Origin: CAVVAL01 sp963742725
GTDB taxonomy: Bacteria > Actinomycetota > Actinomycetes > Mycobacteriales > Cryptosporangiaceae
Direction: 5' to 3'
Length of the DNA: 64,000 nt
Assembly: GCA_963742725.1 (NCBI GenBank)
Contig: CAVUMX010000001.1
Coordinates: forward strand, 1,302,001 to 1,366,000
Both the position numbers and the translations under genes were made by a program. The notes under the pieces were generated by a model, which ran no database searches, was not told the origin of the DNA, and saw only the letters and a program-made list of their open reading frames with translations. Each line of letters opens with the position of its first letter. Position 1 is the stretch's first letter. Below are positions 1-8,481 of this stretch, piece after piece.

Positions 1-1246
1 AGCTGCCGTCTGGGACGCTGACCGTGAGGCCGTCGAGATGATCGGTCTCGGCGCCGGCGAACGCCTCCTCGACGGCCTTCATGCGCGCGCCCTGGTCGTC
101 GACGGTGGAGTTGATCTCCCCCGACGCCACGTACCGCTCGTACTGGGCGCCCAGCGCCGAGAGCTTCTGGTCGGACTCGCCGAGCGCGGCGAGGACGTGC
201 ATGGCCGCGAGCATGCCGGTGTCGGCGTTCCAGAAGTCGCGGAAGTAGTAGTGGGCGGAGTGCTCGCCGCCGAACACCGCACCGGTCTTCGCCATCTCGG
301 CCTTGATGAACGAGTGGCCGACGCGGGTGCGGACGGGCGCGCCGCCGTGCTCGGCGACGATCTCCGGCACCGCGTGCGACGTGATGCAGTTGTGGATGAT
401 CGTCCCGCCCGGGTGCTTCGCCAGCTCGCGGACGGCGACCAGCGCGGTGATCGCCGACGGGGAGACCGCGTCGCCGTTCTCGTCCACGACGAAGCAGCGG
501 TCGGCGTCGCCGTCGAACGCGATGCCGATGTCGGCGCCGTTCGAGCGGACCGCCGCCTGCAGATCGACGATGTTCTTCGGGTCGAGCGGGTTGGCCTCGT
601 GGTTCGGGAAGTCGCCGTCGAGCTCGAAGTACATCGCCCCGATGTCGAGCGGGAGCCCGCTCAGGACCGCCGGGACCGTGTGCCCGCCCATCCCGTTGCC
701 CGCGTCCACCACGACCTTCAGCCGCCGGACACCGCTCAGGTCGACCAGCCCACGCAGGTACGCGCCGTACTCGTGGAGCACGTCGGCGCTGGTCACGCTG
801 CCGGTGACGCCCGCCGGAGCCGCCTCGCCGCCGGCCAGCAGTTCCTCGGCCACGCGCCGGATGTCGGCCAGGCCCGAGTCCTGGCCGATGGGGGCCGCGC
901 CGGCCCGGCAGAGCTTGATCCCGTTGTACTGCGCCGGGTTGTGGCTCGCGGTGAACATCGCGCCGGGCAGGTTCATGGAGCCGGACGCGAAGTAGAGCAT
1001 GTCGGTCGAGCCGAGACCGGCCTCGACGACATCGACGCCCTGGCTGATCACGCCCTCGGCGAACGCCCGGGACAGCGGCACGGACGACTCGCGCATGTCG
1101 TGGGCCGTGACGACCTTCGTCGCCCCTTCGGCCGCCACGAGACGGGCGAACGCGACGCCGATCGCGCGGACGATCGTCTCGTCCAGCTCGTCCGGGACCA
1201 CGCCACGGACGTCGTACGCCTTGACGATGCTCGACAGGTCAGGCAC
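1..1246 (-). CDS. manB: Phosphomannomutase/phosphoglucomutase, 3' end outside window
   Basis: Interconverts hexose 6-phosphate and hexose 1-phosphate in the cytoplasm, here most likely mannose-6-P to mannose-1-P for GDP-mannose. About 415 residues are visible and the frame runs off the left edge, so the C-terminus is missing. The active-site loop TASHNP with its phosphoserine and the metal loop DGDADR are both intact, followed by the sugar-binding GGEHSAH segment. The start is a GTG at 1246 (V-P-D-L-S-S-I-V-K-A-Y-D-V-R-G), with a GAGGAG about 11 nt upstream; no better start fits the family N-terminus. A mannose-1-phosphate guanylyltransferase lies about 10 kb away (11.4-12.5 kb), which supports the mannose assignment. 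Phosphoglucomutase activity cannot be excluded. Confidence 0.93.
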   Translation of the reverse strand, partial: MPDLSSIVKAYDVRGVVPDELDETIVRAIGVAFARLVAAEGATKVVTAHDMRESSVPLSRAFAEGVISQGVDVVEAGLGSTDMLYFASGSMNLPGAMFTASHNPAQYNGIKLCRAGAAPIGQDSGLADIRRVAEELLAGGEAAPAGVTGSVTSADVLHEYGAYLRGLVDLSGVRRLKVVVDAGNGMGGHTVPAVLSGLPLDIGAMYFELDGDFPNHEANPLDPKNIVDLQAAVRSNGADIGIAFDGDADRCFVVDENGDAVSPSAITALVAVRELAKHPGGTIIHNCITSHAVPEIVAEHGGAPVRTRVGHSFIKAEMAKTGAVFGGEHSAHYYFRDFWNADTGMLAAMHVLAALGESDQKLSALGAQYERYVASGEINSTVDDQGARMKAVEEAFAGAETDHLDGLTVSVPDGS

Positions 1247-1308
1247 GGCGGGATCGGCTCCTCGCGAGACGGAAACGCGGACGCTGCGAGCCTACCGGGC
1301 AGGCGCCT

Positions 1309-1653
1309 TCAGCCCGGCGACGGCAGCACCCTCAGGTGCCCGCGACGGCCTACCTGACCAGTATCGTCCTCCCGCTGGGCCGGACGGGCGGCTTCGCGCA
1401 CCGCGTCCGCGAGGGCTTCCAGGTCGTCGCTGCTCGGCGCCGGCTCGGAGTAGTCGCCGTCGTGCCGGACCAGATCCCACCCCTTGGGGGCCGTCAGCCG
1501 CAGCGCGTGCGCCTCGCACAGGTCGTACGTGTGCGGTTCCGGCGAGATCGCGAGGGGGCCGACGACGGCCGTGGAGTCGGAGTAGACATACGTGAGGGTG
1601 GCGACCGCGGGCAGCGGACAGCCGTTCCGGGAGCAACGCCGATTCGACCTCAC
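1309..1653 (-). CDS. DUF3499 family protein
   Basis: A 114-residue actinobacterial protein of unknown function. The N-terminus has the family signature SRNGCPLPAVATLTYVYSDS and a second cysteine in YDLCEAHA, so four cysteine/histidine positions could bind a metal; this is inference. The GTG at 1653 (V-R-S-N-R-R-C-S-R-N-G-C) matches the family start, although the frame stays open further upstream. It lies just upstream of the phosphomannomutase on the same strand (gap about 60 nt) and is divergent from the Zincin-like gene. That gene order is common in actinomycetes. The last 25 residues are basic and low in complexity. Confidence 0.85.
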   Translation of the reverse strand: MRSNRRCSRNGCPLPAVATLTYVYSDSTAVVGPLAISPEPHTYDLCEAHALRLTAPKGWDLVRHDGDYSEPAPSSDDLEALADAVREAARPAQREDDTGQVGRRGHLRVLPSPG

Positions 1654-1784
1654 GCGCGCACGGTATCCGGCCGCGTGCACCCCACGCCAGCGACCCGGCG
1701 AGATCAGCTCTCGTGTCGCGGTCACGCTGGTGTTACGGACGCACCTGTCACCGGTCTGACACGGCCAGTCGTTAGGCTCTGCAG

Positions 1785-2249
1785 GTGACCACCACGCCGC
1801 GCCGACACCGCCCTGGCGGGCCGCACCGCGACCGCCGCGGCCGTGGCATGCGCGGCCGGCTGGTGCCGACGACCGTGCCGCTCTCGCGGAGCCGGTCGCA
1901 GATCTTCGACGACATGGTCCTGGACGCCGTCGAGCACCTCGAAGGCCGCTGGGCCGTGCAGCTCAGGGGCGTCGAGTTCGCCGTCGAGGACGTACCGCCG
2001 GAGCTGCCCTCCTACGACTCCGACGTGCTGGAGGACGGGAGCGTGCCGCTCGCCCGTCTGCTGCCGGGGCGCGACACCGGCAAGGGCGGCGGGGCACCAC
2101 CGCGGATCGTCGTCTACCGCCGGCCGCTGGAGGCCCGCGCGGTGGACCGGGACGACCTGTCGGACCTCGTCCACGACGTCATCGTCGAGCAGGTCGCGAA
2201 CCTGCTGGGCATCGACCCGGACGAGGTCGACCCGGAGCCGCAGCCTTAG
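1785..2249 (+). CDS. Zincin-like metallopeptidase family protein (PF06262-like)
   Basis: A 154-residue protein with an Arg-rich N-terminus (residues 1-25) and the fold pattern of the small Zincin_1 family: an acidic beta region followed by a helix with the pattern LSDLVHDVIVEQVANLLGI near residues 122-142. In the catalytic family this helix carries HExxH. Here only one His is present (H-D-V-I-V-E-Q), so zinc peptidase activity is doubtful. It starts at GTG 1785. Its stop overlaps that of the convergent thioesterase by 4 nt (TTAG). Gene order manB-DUF3499-Zincin is a recognised actinobacterial cluster, but its role is unknown. Confidence 0.75.
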   Translation: MTTTPRRHRPGGPHRDRRGRGMRGRLVPTTVPLSRSRSQIFDDMVLDAVEHLEGRWAVQLRGVEFAVEDVPPELPSYDSDVLEDGSVPLARLLPGRDTGKGGGAPPRIVVYRRPLEARAVDRDDLSDLVHDVIVEQVANLLGIDPDEVDPEPQP

Positions 2250-2662
2250 TTCTTGAACAGTGCGAGGAAGCCGTGCTCGGCGTCGGTGAGTGCGCGCGGG
2301 TATCCGACGGCCAGGTTGACGGGAACCATCAGCGTCTCGGCCGTCGTGGTCACGGGGCTCTCCGGGTCCGGTCCGCCCCGCACCGTGTAGGCCAGCGTGA
2401 AGGACGCAGAACCCAGCTCCCGGACGGCGAGTTCGACGCGGAAGTCGGTGCCGTTGTACGTCAGCGGCTTGCGGTACTCGACGGACAGCTTCGCCACGAC
2501 CATGCCGTCCAGCATGTCCTTCACGCCGTGCCGTTCCGCCTCCGCGAAGAGGAGGGCGATGCGCGCTTCCTCCAGCAACGTCACCGTCTTTGCGTTGTTG
2601 ACATGGCCGTAGGCGTCCATGTCGGACCACCGCGGCCGCACGCCCGTCACGAACACGCCCAT
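2246..2662 (-). CDS. Acyl-CoA thioesterase, 4HBT hotdog fold
   Basis: A 138-residue single hotdog-domain protein. The catalytic region DMDAYGHVNN (residues 14-23) matches the 4-hydroxybenzoyl-CoA thioesterase/FadM type, which hydrolyses fatty acyl-CoA. Length is normal for the family. Start ATG at 2662 (M-G-V-F-V-T-G-V-R-P-R-W). A perfect hairpin lies just upstream and belongs to the whiB gene behind it, so this gene probably has its own promoter or depends on readthrough. The substrate cannot be told from sequence. Confidence 0.88.
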   Translation of the reverse strand: MGVFVTGVRPRWSDMDAYGHVNNAKTVTLLEEARIALLFAEAERHGVKDMLDGMVVAKLSVEYRKPLTYNGTDFRVELAVRELGSASFTLAYTVRGGPDPESPVTTTAETLMVPVNLAVGYPRALTDAEHGFLALFKN

Positions 2663-2680
2663 GCCGGCGACCCTACGCTC

Positions 2681-2723
2681 ACGACAGGGGCCGGACGGAT
2701 CAGATCCGTCCGGCCCCTGTCGT
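2681..2723. terminator. Perfect 21-bp inverted repeat, likely whiB terminator
   Basis: Arms 2681-2701 and 2703-2723 are exact reverse complements (ACGACAGGGGCCGGACGGATC) around a single A. It begins 15 nt past the whiB stop codon on the minus strand. No T-run follows, as is usual for high-GC terminators. Confidence 0.75.
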
Positions 2724-2737
2724 GTGATCCAAGCCGG

Positions 2738-2995
2738 CTACACCGCGCGGCGCTTGAGCTTGCGCCGCTCGCGCTCGCTCAGCCCACCCCAGATCCCGAA
2801 ACGTTCGTCGTGTGCCAGTGCGTACTCCAGGCACTCGCTGCGCACCTCGCACCCCGTGCAGATGCGTTTGGCCTCGCGCGTCGACCCGCCCTTCTCAGGG
2901 AAGAACGCCTCCGGGTCGGTCTGTGCGCACAATCCTCGCTCTTGCCACTCCGGAGCGTCACCGGAGAGCAGATCGGCTACTACGTTCACTGCCAC
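2738..2995 (-). CDS. whiB: WhiB-family iron-sulfur regulator, WhiB2/WhmD type
   Basis: An 85-residue transcription factor that binds a [4Fe-4S] cluster and normally acts with the principal sigma factor; the WhiB/WhiB2/WhmD branch controls septation and sporulation. The four cluster cysteines are C23, C46, C49 and C55 (C-x22-C-x2-C-x5-C). The beta-turn G-I-W-G-G and a basic ERERRKLKRR tail for DNA binding follow. Sequences such as EAFFPEKGGSTREAK are diagnostic for this branch. It is monocistronic: its own promoter lies upstream (3079-3108) and a strong hairpin follows the stop. Confidence 0.95.
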   Translation of the reverse strand: MAVNVVADLLSGDAPEWQERGLCAQTDPEAFFPEKGGSTREAKRICTGCEVRSECLEYALAHDERFGIWGGLSERERRKLKRRAV

Positions 2996-3078
2996 GATGC
3001 CCCCTCACCTCAGCGCTGACGTCACCGCCGACGCTCGTACCCCCCGCCTTGGAAGGCTGTCGAACTATCCCCACGAGA

Positions 3079-3108
3079 ATTACACGCGTGTAATGCGTGC
3101 CAAGTCAA
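3079..3108 (-). promoter_or_regulatory. whiB promoter with palindrome over the -10
   Basis: On the minus strand a TTGACT (3108-3103) and a TGTAAT (3084-3079) are separated by 18 nt. The -10 lies inside a perfect 16-bp palindrome, ATTACACGCGTGTAAT (3079-3094), placed 84-99 nt upstream of the whiB start codon. A protein bound there would block RNA polymerase, so this is a probable operator. It resembles a BldD box (AC...GT halves) but the half-sites are one base too far apart. Confidence 0.6.
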
Positions 3109-3466
3109 GCTCGGATCTGGTAGAGAACCCCGATTCGTCGGATCGCCGACTCACCGTCGGCGAACTGGTCTGGACCAGCCAGAACGCCGTTCGGCTCATG
3201 TCTGGGCATGGCTACGGCACGGCCGTTACACGACCGGCTCCGGCCCGCCGCCGCTCTCACCACGGGCGATGCGCTGCTACCCCCGGATCCCAGGCGCGAA
3301 ACGTTTCCGAGGGGCATTGGCATGCCAACGATGTCATCCGGCAGGCGCATGGAATCGGCACTTTCCCGACATGGCCGTGCACGGACGCTGATACGCACCG
3401 TGACTGGCCGTGTTGGCGCGCGGCGTGACGCGCGTGCGCGGCGCCGCCGCCCGTTGCCGCCCGTTG
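3109..3466. other. Gene-free stretch upstream of whiB
   Basis: No convincing gene. A 97-codon minus-strand frame covers most of it (3105-3398), but it shows no family resemblance and overlaps the whiB -35 region. It is less GC-biased than its neighbours and probably holds upstream regulatory sequence. Confidence 0.4.
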
Positions 3467-3514
3467 CGACCGGTGGGATCGTGAAGCCTGGGTTCAGGAT
3501 CCGACCGGTGGGAT
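3467..3514. repeat. Dispersed 48-bp repeat, family C, copy 1
   Basis: Two CGACCGGTGGGAT cores (starting 3467 and 3502) 35 bp apart. The same pair with the same spacing and a similar middle segment recurs at 44395-44441. It ends 12 nt before the fbiC stop codon, i.e. immediately 3' of fbiC. Confidence 0.75.
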
Positions 3515-3525
3515 GTCGGCCCGGG

Positions 3526-6129
3526 TCAGTCGGCGAGCGGTAAGGACGGACGGGGCGGCACCATGCCGTACGTCGTCGTGCGTTCGCGCGGGCGGCGCTC
3601 CGCGGCGGCAGCCAGCTCGTGCAGCTGCGCGACCGTCCGCGCCGAGCCGTGCTCGGATCCGGCCATGCGGCTGATCGTCTCCTCCATCAACGTGCCGCCG
3701 AGGTCGTTGGCGCCGCCGCGCAGCACCTGCTCGGTGCCGGCGTCGCCGAGCTTCACCCAGGAGCACTGGATGTTGTCGATCCGGCCGTGCAGGGCGAGGC
3801 GGGCCATCGCATGGACCACGCGGTTCTCGCGGACGGTCGGCCCCGGACGGGCGACGCCGGCCAGGTAGATCGGCGAGTTGTGGTGGACGAACGGCAGCGG
3901 CACGAACTCGGTGAAACCGCCCGTGGCGTCCTGGATCCGGGCCAGAGTGCGGAAGTGGCCGAGCCAGTGGCCGGCGTGGTCGACGTGCCCGTACATCATC
4001 GTCGAGCTGGAACGGATGCCCAGCTCGTGCGCGGTGGTGACGACCTCCTCCCACAGCGCCGCCGGCAACTTGCCCTTCGTCAGCACCCAGCGGACCTCGT
4101 CGTCCAGGATTTCGGCGGCCGTGCCGGGGATCGTGTCCAGGCCGGCGTCGCGCACCATCACCAGCCAGTCCTTGATGGACATGCCGGCCTTTGTCGCGGC
4201 GGTCACGACCTCCATCGGGCTGAACGCGTGGACGTGGATGTCCGGGACGCGTGCCTTGACGGACCGCACGATGTCGGCGTACGCGGTGCCGGACAGATCC
4301 GGGTCGATGCCGCCCTGCATGCACACCTCGGTCGCCCCGGCCGCCCATGCCTCGGCCGCGCGGTCGGCGACCTGGTCGAGCGACAGGGTGAACGCGTCGG
4401 CGTCCGTACGGCGCTGGGCGAACGCGCAGAACCGGCAGCCCACGTAGCAGATGTTGGTGAAGTTGATGTTCCGGTTCACCACGTACGTGACGTCGTCGCC
4501 GACCGTCCGGTGCCGCAGCTCGTCGGCGAGACGGGCGAGCTCCTCCAGCGCGTCGCCGTCGGCGGCGAACAGCGCCAGCGCGGCCTCCTCGTTGCGGGGA
4601 TCGAGGAGCGCGGCGGGATCGTCAGCGGCGAGCGCGAGCGCATCGGCGAGCGCAGCCGCGTTGCCCCGCGCTGCGGCCTGGCCCGGCGCTGCGTCTTGGC
4701 CCCGCGCTGCGGCCTGGCCCGGCATCGGCGGGCCGCCTTGGAGCGTGGCGGGCTGGGGGCCGGCCTGGGCGCGGACCTCGTCCCAGTCGCCGTAGACCGA
4801 GTCGAAGTCGCCGCGGCGGTCGTCCGTGCGGCCGGTCGTGTCGATGCTGGCCTGGAGGTCGGTACGGCCGCTCGCCACGAGCCCGCCGTCCGGCTCCTGC
4901 CACGGCAGCGGCGCGGGCATTGCGTCGTCGTCGGCCAGTCCGGTGGCGGGGTCGGCGAGCGCGGTGATGTGCGCGGTCATCCGGTGGTCGATCCACGGCT
5001 CGCCCGCCAGGACGTACGGCGGGTAGACGGGCAGCCGCTCCCGCAGCGTGAAGCCGGCGGCGGCGCTGTGGTCGGCCAGCGTCTCGACGGCCGGCCAGGG
5101 TCGCTCCGGGTTGACGTGGTCCGGGGTGACCGGCGAGACGCCGCCCCAGTCGTCGATGCCCGCGCGCAGGAGCAGCGGGTACTCGCCGCCGATGAGGTTC
5201 GGCGGGGCCTGGATCCGCATCTTCGGACCCAGTACCAGCCGGGCGACGGCGACCGTGGCGGCGAGATCGTCCAGTTCCGCATCCGGCATGCCGCGCATCG
5301 CGGTGTCCGGCTTGGCACGGAAGTTCTGGACGATCACCTCCTGCACGTGCCCGTACCGGCGCGCGGACGCCCGGATCGCGAACAGCGACTCGGCCCGCTC
5401 GGTCAGGTTCTCGCCGATGCCGATGAGGATGCCCGTCGTGAACGGCACGCCGACACGGCCCGCGTCCTCCAGCACCCGCAGGCGGACGGCCGGTTCCTTG
5501 TCGGGCGATCCGTAGTGCGGCCCGCCCGGCTCCGACCACAGGCGCGTGGCCGTCGTCTCCAGCATCATCCCCATGCTCGCCGAGACCGGCTTGAGGCGTT
5601 GGAAGTCCCGCCAGCTCAGGACACCCGGGTTCAGGTGCGGCAGCAGGCCGGTCTCCTCCAGGACGGCGATCGCGCACGCCCTGACGTACTCCAATGTGGA
5701 GTCGTAGCCCCGCGCGTCCAGCCACTCGCCGGCCTGCGACCAGCGGTCCTCCGGCCGGTCGCCGAGCGTGAACAGCACTTCCTTGCAGCCCTGTGCCGCG
5801 CCCTGACGGGCGATCTCCACGACCTCGTCCCGCTCCAGGAACAGCGAGTCGAGCCGGTGCGGCACCGTGGCGAACGTGCAGTAGTGGCACCGGTCCCGGC
5901 ACAACCGCGTCAGCGGGACGAAGACACTGCGCGAATACGTGACCACGCCCGGACGTCCGGCGTCCCGCAGGCCCGCGTCACGCACCCGGGACGCGCTGCC
6001 GAGCAGATCGTCCAGCGCCTCGCCGCGCGCACCCAGCAGCACCGCCGCCTCGGTGACGTCGAGGTTCGCGCCGTCCCGCGCCCTGCGCAACGCACGGCGC
6101 ATCGCGCTGTCATGAGGTGCGGCCGGCAT
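3526..6129 (-). CDS. fbiC: Fused FO synthase FbiC (CofG+CofH)
   Basis: Makes 7,8-didemethyl-8-hydroxy-5-deazariboflavin (FO), the chromophore of coenzyme F420, from tyrosine and the flavin precursor 5-amino-6-ribitylaminouracil. The 867-residue chain holds two radical-SAM domains. The CofG half has cluster cysteines C77, C81 and C84 in CRDRCHYC; the CofH half has CYVGCRFC near residues 560-567. Length matches actinobacterial FbiC. An Ala/Gly/Gln-rich linker (about residues 465-490) with short repeats joins the halves. Start ATG 6129 is preferred; an in-frame ATG nine codons later is an alternative. fbiA and fbiB lie 1.4 kb away on the other strand. Confidence 0.97.
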   Translation of the reverse strand: MPAAPHDSAMRRALRRARDGANLDVTEAAVLLGARGEALDDLLGSASRVRDAGLRDAGRPGVVTYSRSVFVPLTRLCRDRCHYCTFATVPHRLDSLFLERDEVVEIARQGAAQGCKEVLFTLGDRPEDRWSQAGEWLDARGYDSTLEYVRACAIAVLEETGLLPHLNPGVLSWRDFQRLKPVSASMGMMLETTATRLWSEPGGPHYGSPDKEPAVRLRVLEDAGRVGVPFTTGILIGIGENLTERAESLFAIRASARRYGHVQEVIVQNFRAKPDTAMRGMPDAELDDLAATVAVARLVLGPKMRIQAPPNLIGGEYPLLLRAGIDDWGGVSPVTPDHVNPERPWPAVETLADHSAAAGFTLRERLPVYPPYVLAGEPWIDHRMTAHITALADPATGLADDDAMPAPLPWQEPDGGLVASGRTDLQASIDTTGRTDDRRGDFDSVYGDWDEVRAQAGPQPATLQGGPPMPGQAAARGQDAAPGQAAARGNAAALADALALAADDPAALLDPRNEEAALALFAADGDALEELARLADELRHRTVGDDVTYVVNRNINFTNICYVGCRFCAFAQRRTDADAFTLSLDQVADRAAEAWAAGATEVCMQGGIDPDLSGTAYADIVRSVKARVPDIHVHAFSPMEVVTAATKAGMSIKDWLVMVRDAGLDTIPGTAAEILDDEVRWVLTKGKLPAALWEEVVTTAHELGIRSSSTMMYGHVDHAGHWLGHFRTLARIQDATGGFTEFVPLPFVHHNSPIYLAGVARPGPTVRENRVVHAMARLALHGRIDNIQCSWVKLGDAGTEQVLRGGANDLGGTLMEETISRMAGSEHGSARTVAQLHELAAAAERRPRERTTTYGMVPPRPSLPLAD

Positions 6130-6189
6130 GCCCGCCAGCCTACGTCGGTACCCCGAGCCCCCTTCGCCCGCCTGCGCGCCGGCTGGCAG

Positions 6190-6263
6190 CCCGGCGCCGC
6201 GAACGTCCCGGCGCCGCGAACCGTCCAGCCCGGCGCCGCGAACCGTCCAGCCTGGCGCCGCGA
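6190..6263. repeat. Short tandem repeat upstream of fbiC
   Basis: About four imperfect units of 17-22 bp built on CCCGGCGCCGCGAACCGTCC lie between the fbiC start and the 66-bp repeat. Its proximity to the fbiC start suggests it sits in the fbiC promoter or leader region. Confidence 0.6.
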
Positions 6264-6328
6264 ACCGGACTATCCGGGATGCAGTGCTGTAACCGGGCGT
6301 GGGATACCCCGATATCCCCGACAGTTGG
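6263..6328. repeat. Dispersed 66-bp repeat, family B, copy 1
   Basis: Begins AACCGGACTATCCGGGAT and ends CCCCGACAGTTGG. An element of equal length and high identity lies at 42656-42721. The ends are imperfectly complementary, so it can fold. It sits 5 nt beyond the stop codon of the minus-strand gene at 6334. Confidence 0.75.
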
Positions 6329-6333
6329 TGCGG

Positions 6334-7404
6334 TTAGCGCGGGTCGGGCGGCAGCATCCGCGTCCGCTGCTCGTCGTCCGGCATGTCCGGGTACGCGGCC
6401 GCCTGCTGGGCGGACGCGCCGTGTTCCGCCGACGGCTGGTACACGGTCGGCTGGTGATCGGCGGCTCGCCGGTACTCGGCCGGCCCAGGCGCCTGGTGCT
6501 GTGACGGCGACTGCCCGGACGGCGCCGAGTACGGCGGAGCCGACGCCGGTCGCTGCGTCTGGCGTTGCGTCGTCTGCCCGTACGGCGCCGCATGCGGGAA
6601 CGGCGGCGCCGACGACGGCTGCGCGCCGCCCGGCTGGCCATACTGCTGCGCCGAGCCCGGCTGGGCATACGGCGGCGCCGAGGAAGGCGGGGTATGCGGC
6701 GGCGCCGAGGCGGGGTGGGCGTACGGCGGCGCCGAAGAAGGCTGGCCGTACGGCAGGGCCGAGGCGGGAGGGGCCGAGGCGGGCTGGCCGTAGTACGGCG
6801 TCGCGGGCTGCTGGGCGGCATACCCACCCGGGGAGGCACCCGCCGGCGCGCTTCCCGCCGCAAAGCCACCCGCGTCGAAACCAGCCGATGCCGTGCCGCG
6901 CCCGTAGGCGGCGAACCGGTCGGGCTTCGGCGGGCCCTGATACATCGGCTGGGCGATCCGGACGACGACCGCGCCGACGACGCCGAGCAACGCGAACCAG
7001 CCGATGCGCGCGAAGCCGTCCTCGACGGCGCCGCGAAGCGTGTTGCCGTCCGCGAAGAAGCCGGAGAGGAACGCGACGAGGCCGAACAGGGCGGACGCCG
7101 CGTACTCGCCGAGCGCCACCGTCACGACGAGCTTCTCGACAGGCACCGCGGGCCGGGTCAGCGTCACGAGGAGAACCGCGACGAGCGGCAGCAGCAGGGG
7201 CAGCAGCCCGACGAACTGCGGGAACGATTCCCAGCCCCGGTCGGCGAACCCGGGGGGCCGGTCGAACTCGTTGACGGCGTCGCGCGGGACGAGGAACCGT
7301 TCGACCGAGATGAGGAGCCAGAACAGGTTCACCAGCAACAGCACGAGCGCGATCGGCAGCCGCAGCGGCGCGATGCGTTCGACAGCGGACGAGTCCGTCG
7401 TCAC
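6334..7404 (-). CDS. Membrane protein with proline-rich cytoplasmic or surface tail
   Basis: A 356-residue protein of unknown function. Residues 1-160 hold about four membrane segments (first near residues 12-30, then strongly Leu/Val-rich runs). Residues 185-356 are a low-complexity tail with repeated Q-P/S-A-P-P-Y units. GTG 7404 is chosen as start because AAGGGGG stands 4 nt upstream; an ATG ten codons earlier has no such site. Similar membrane proteins with Pro/Tyr-rich tails are common in actinomycetes. It separates fbiC from fbiA and is divergent from fbiA, so a link to F420 is not implied. Confidence 0.7.
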   Translation of the reverse strand: MTTDSSAVERIAPLRLPIALVLLLVNLFWLLISVERFLVPRDAVNEFDRPPGFADRGWESFPQFVGLLPLLLPLVAVLLVTLTRPAVPVEKLVVTVALGEYAASALFGLVAFLSGFFADGNTLRGAVEDGFARIGWFALLGVVGAVVVRIAQPMYQGPPKPDRFAAYGRGTASAGFDAGGFAAGSAPAGASPGGYAAQQPATPYYGQPASAPPASALPYGQPSSAPPYAHPASAPPHTPPSSAPPYAQPGSAQQYGQPGGAQPSSAPPFPHAAPYGQTTQRQTQRPASAPPYSAPSGQSPSQHQAPGPAEYRRAADHQPTVYQPSAEHGASAQQAAAYPDMPDDEQRTRMLPPDPR

Positions 7405-7518
7405 TGCTCCCCCTTGCGAGATCTCTGGCCTCATGCCTACCAGGCAAAGCCTGGCACATGTGCGCGAGAGCGGCGCCCCAGGGCATCCGCGCCGGAGCCG
7501 GTGCGCGACGATGGACGC

Positions 7519-8481
7519 ATGCGAATCGTCGTTCTCGCCGGTGGCGTCGGAGGCGCCCGGTTCCTGCTCGGTGTGCGGGAGCTGGCCAAGGGTCTGGTGC
7601 GGCCGTACGAGGTGACCGCAATCGTGAACACCGCCGACGACGTCACCTTGCACGGCCTGCGGATCTGCCCGGACCTCGACAGCGTCATGTACACGCTCGG
7701 CGGCGGCATCGACACCGGCCGGGGCTGGGGCCGCGCGGACGAGACCTGGACGGTGAAGGACGAGCTTGCCGCCTACGGCGCCGATCCGGCCTGGTTCGGG
7801 CTCGGTGACCGGGACACGGCGACGCACCTGGTCCGCACGCGGATGCTCGACGCCGGCTACCCGCTGTCCGCCGTGACCGAGGCGCTGTGTGCGCGCTGGA
7901 AACCGGGCGTGACGCTGCTGCCGATGACGGACGACCGCGTCGAGACCCACGTCGTGGTCGACAGCGACGACCAGGGCCGGCGGGCGATGCACTTCCAGGA
8001 GTGGTGGATCCGGCACCGGGCCGCGTTGCCGGCGGAGTCGTTCGTCCCGGTCGGCGCGGCGGACTCGAAGCCGGCCCCGGGCGTGATCGAGGCCCTGTCC
8101 GCCGCGGATCTGGTGCTCATCGCGCCGAGCAACCCGGTGGTCAGCATCGACACGATCCTGGCGGTGCCGGGCATCCGGGAGGCCGTGGCGGGGTCCCCGG
8201 GTCCGGTCGTCGGCGTCTCGCCGATCATCGGCGGCGCGCCGGTGCGCGGGATGGCCGAGAAGTGCCTCCCCGTGATCGACGTCGAGGTGTCGGCAGCCGG
8301 CGTCGGCGCCCACTACGGATCGCGACGCAACGGCGGCCTGCTCGACGGCTGGCTGGTCGACACCGCCGACGCGGACGCGGTCGTACCGGGCGTGGAGGTA
8401 CACGCGATCCCGCTGTACATGCACGATCCGGAGGCGACGGTGGCGATGGTGCGAGCGGCCGTGGGGCTGACCCGTGCCTGA
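7519..8481 (+). CDS. fbiA: 2-phospho-L-lactate (phosphoenolpyruvate) transferase, FbiA/CofD
   Basis: Transfers the phospholactate or phosphoenolpyruvate moiety from its guanosine-diphospho carrier to FO, giving F420-0 or dehydro-F420-0. The 320-residue length is normal for FbiA. The N-terminal loop LAGGVGGARFLLGV (residues 6-19), the NTADD motif and APSNPVVSI later in the chain are CofD signatures. The ATG at 7519 begins directly with M-R-I-V-V-L-A-G-G. Its last codons overlap fbiB by 8 nt, so the two are translated together. The guanylyltransferase (fbiD/cofC) that makes the donor is not in this window. Confidence 0.97.
   Translation: MRIVVLAGGVGGARFLLGVRELAKGLVRPYEVTAIVNTADDVTLHGLRICPDLDSVMYTLGGGIDTGRGWGRADETWTVKDELAAYGADPAWFGLGDRDTATHLVRTRMLDAGYPLSAVTEALCARWKPGVTLLPMTDDRVETHVVVDSDDQGRRAMHFQEWWIRHRAALPAESFVPVGAADSKPAPGVIEALSAADLVLIAPSNPVVSIDTILAVPGIREAVAGSPGPVVGVSPIIGGAPVRGMAEKCLPVIDVEVSAAGVGAHYGSRRNGGLLDGWLVDTADADAVVPGVEVHAIPLYMHDPEATVAMVRAAVGLTRA

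Noticed and set aside
3079..3094. Canonical BldD box at whiB
   Set aside because: The AC and GT half-sites are separated by 6 nt instead of 5, so the consensus is not met.
3105..3398. 97-codon minus-strand frame upstream of whiB
   Set aside because: No recognisable family or ribosome-binding site and it overlaps the whiB promoter.
3619..6504. Long plus-strand frame opposite fbiC
   Set aside because: Antisense shadow of a gene with two intact radical-SAM motifs; no family resemblance of its own.
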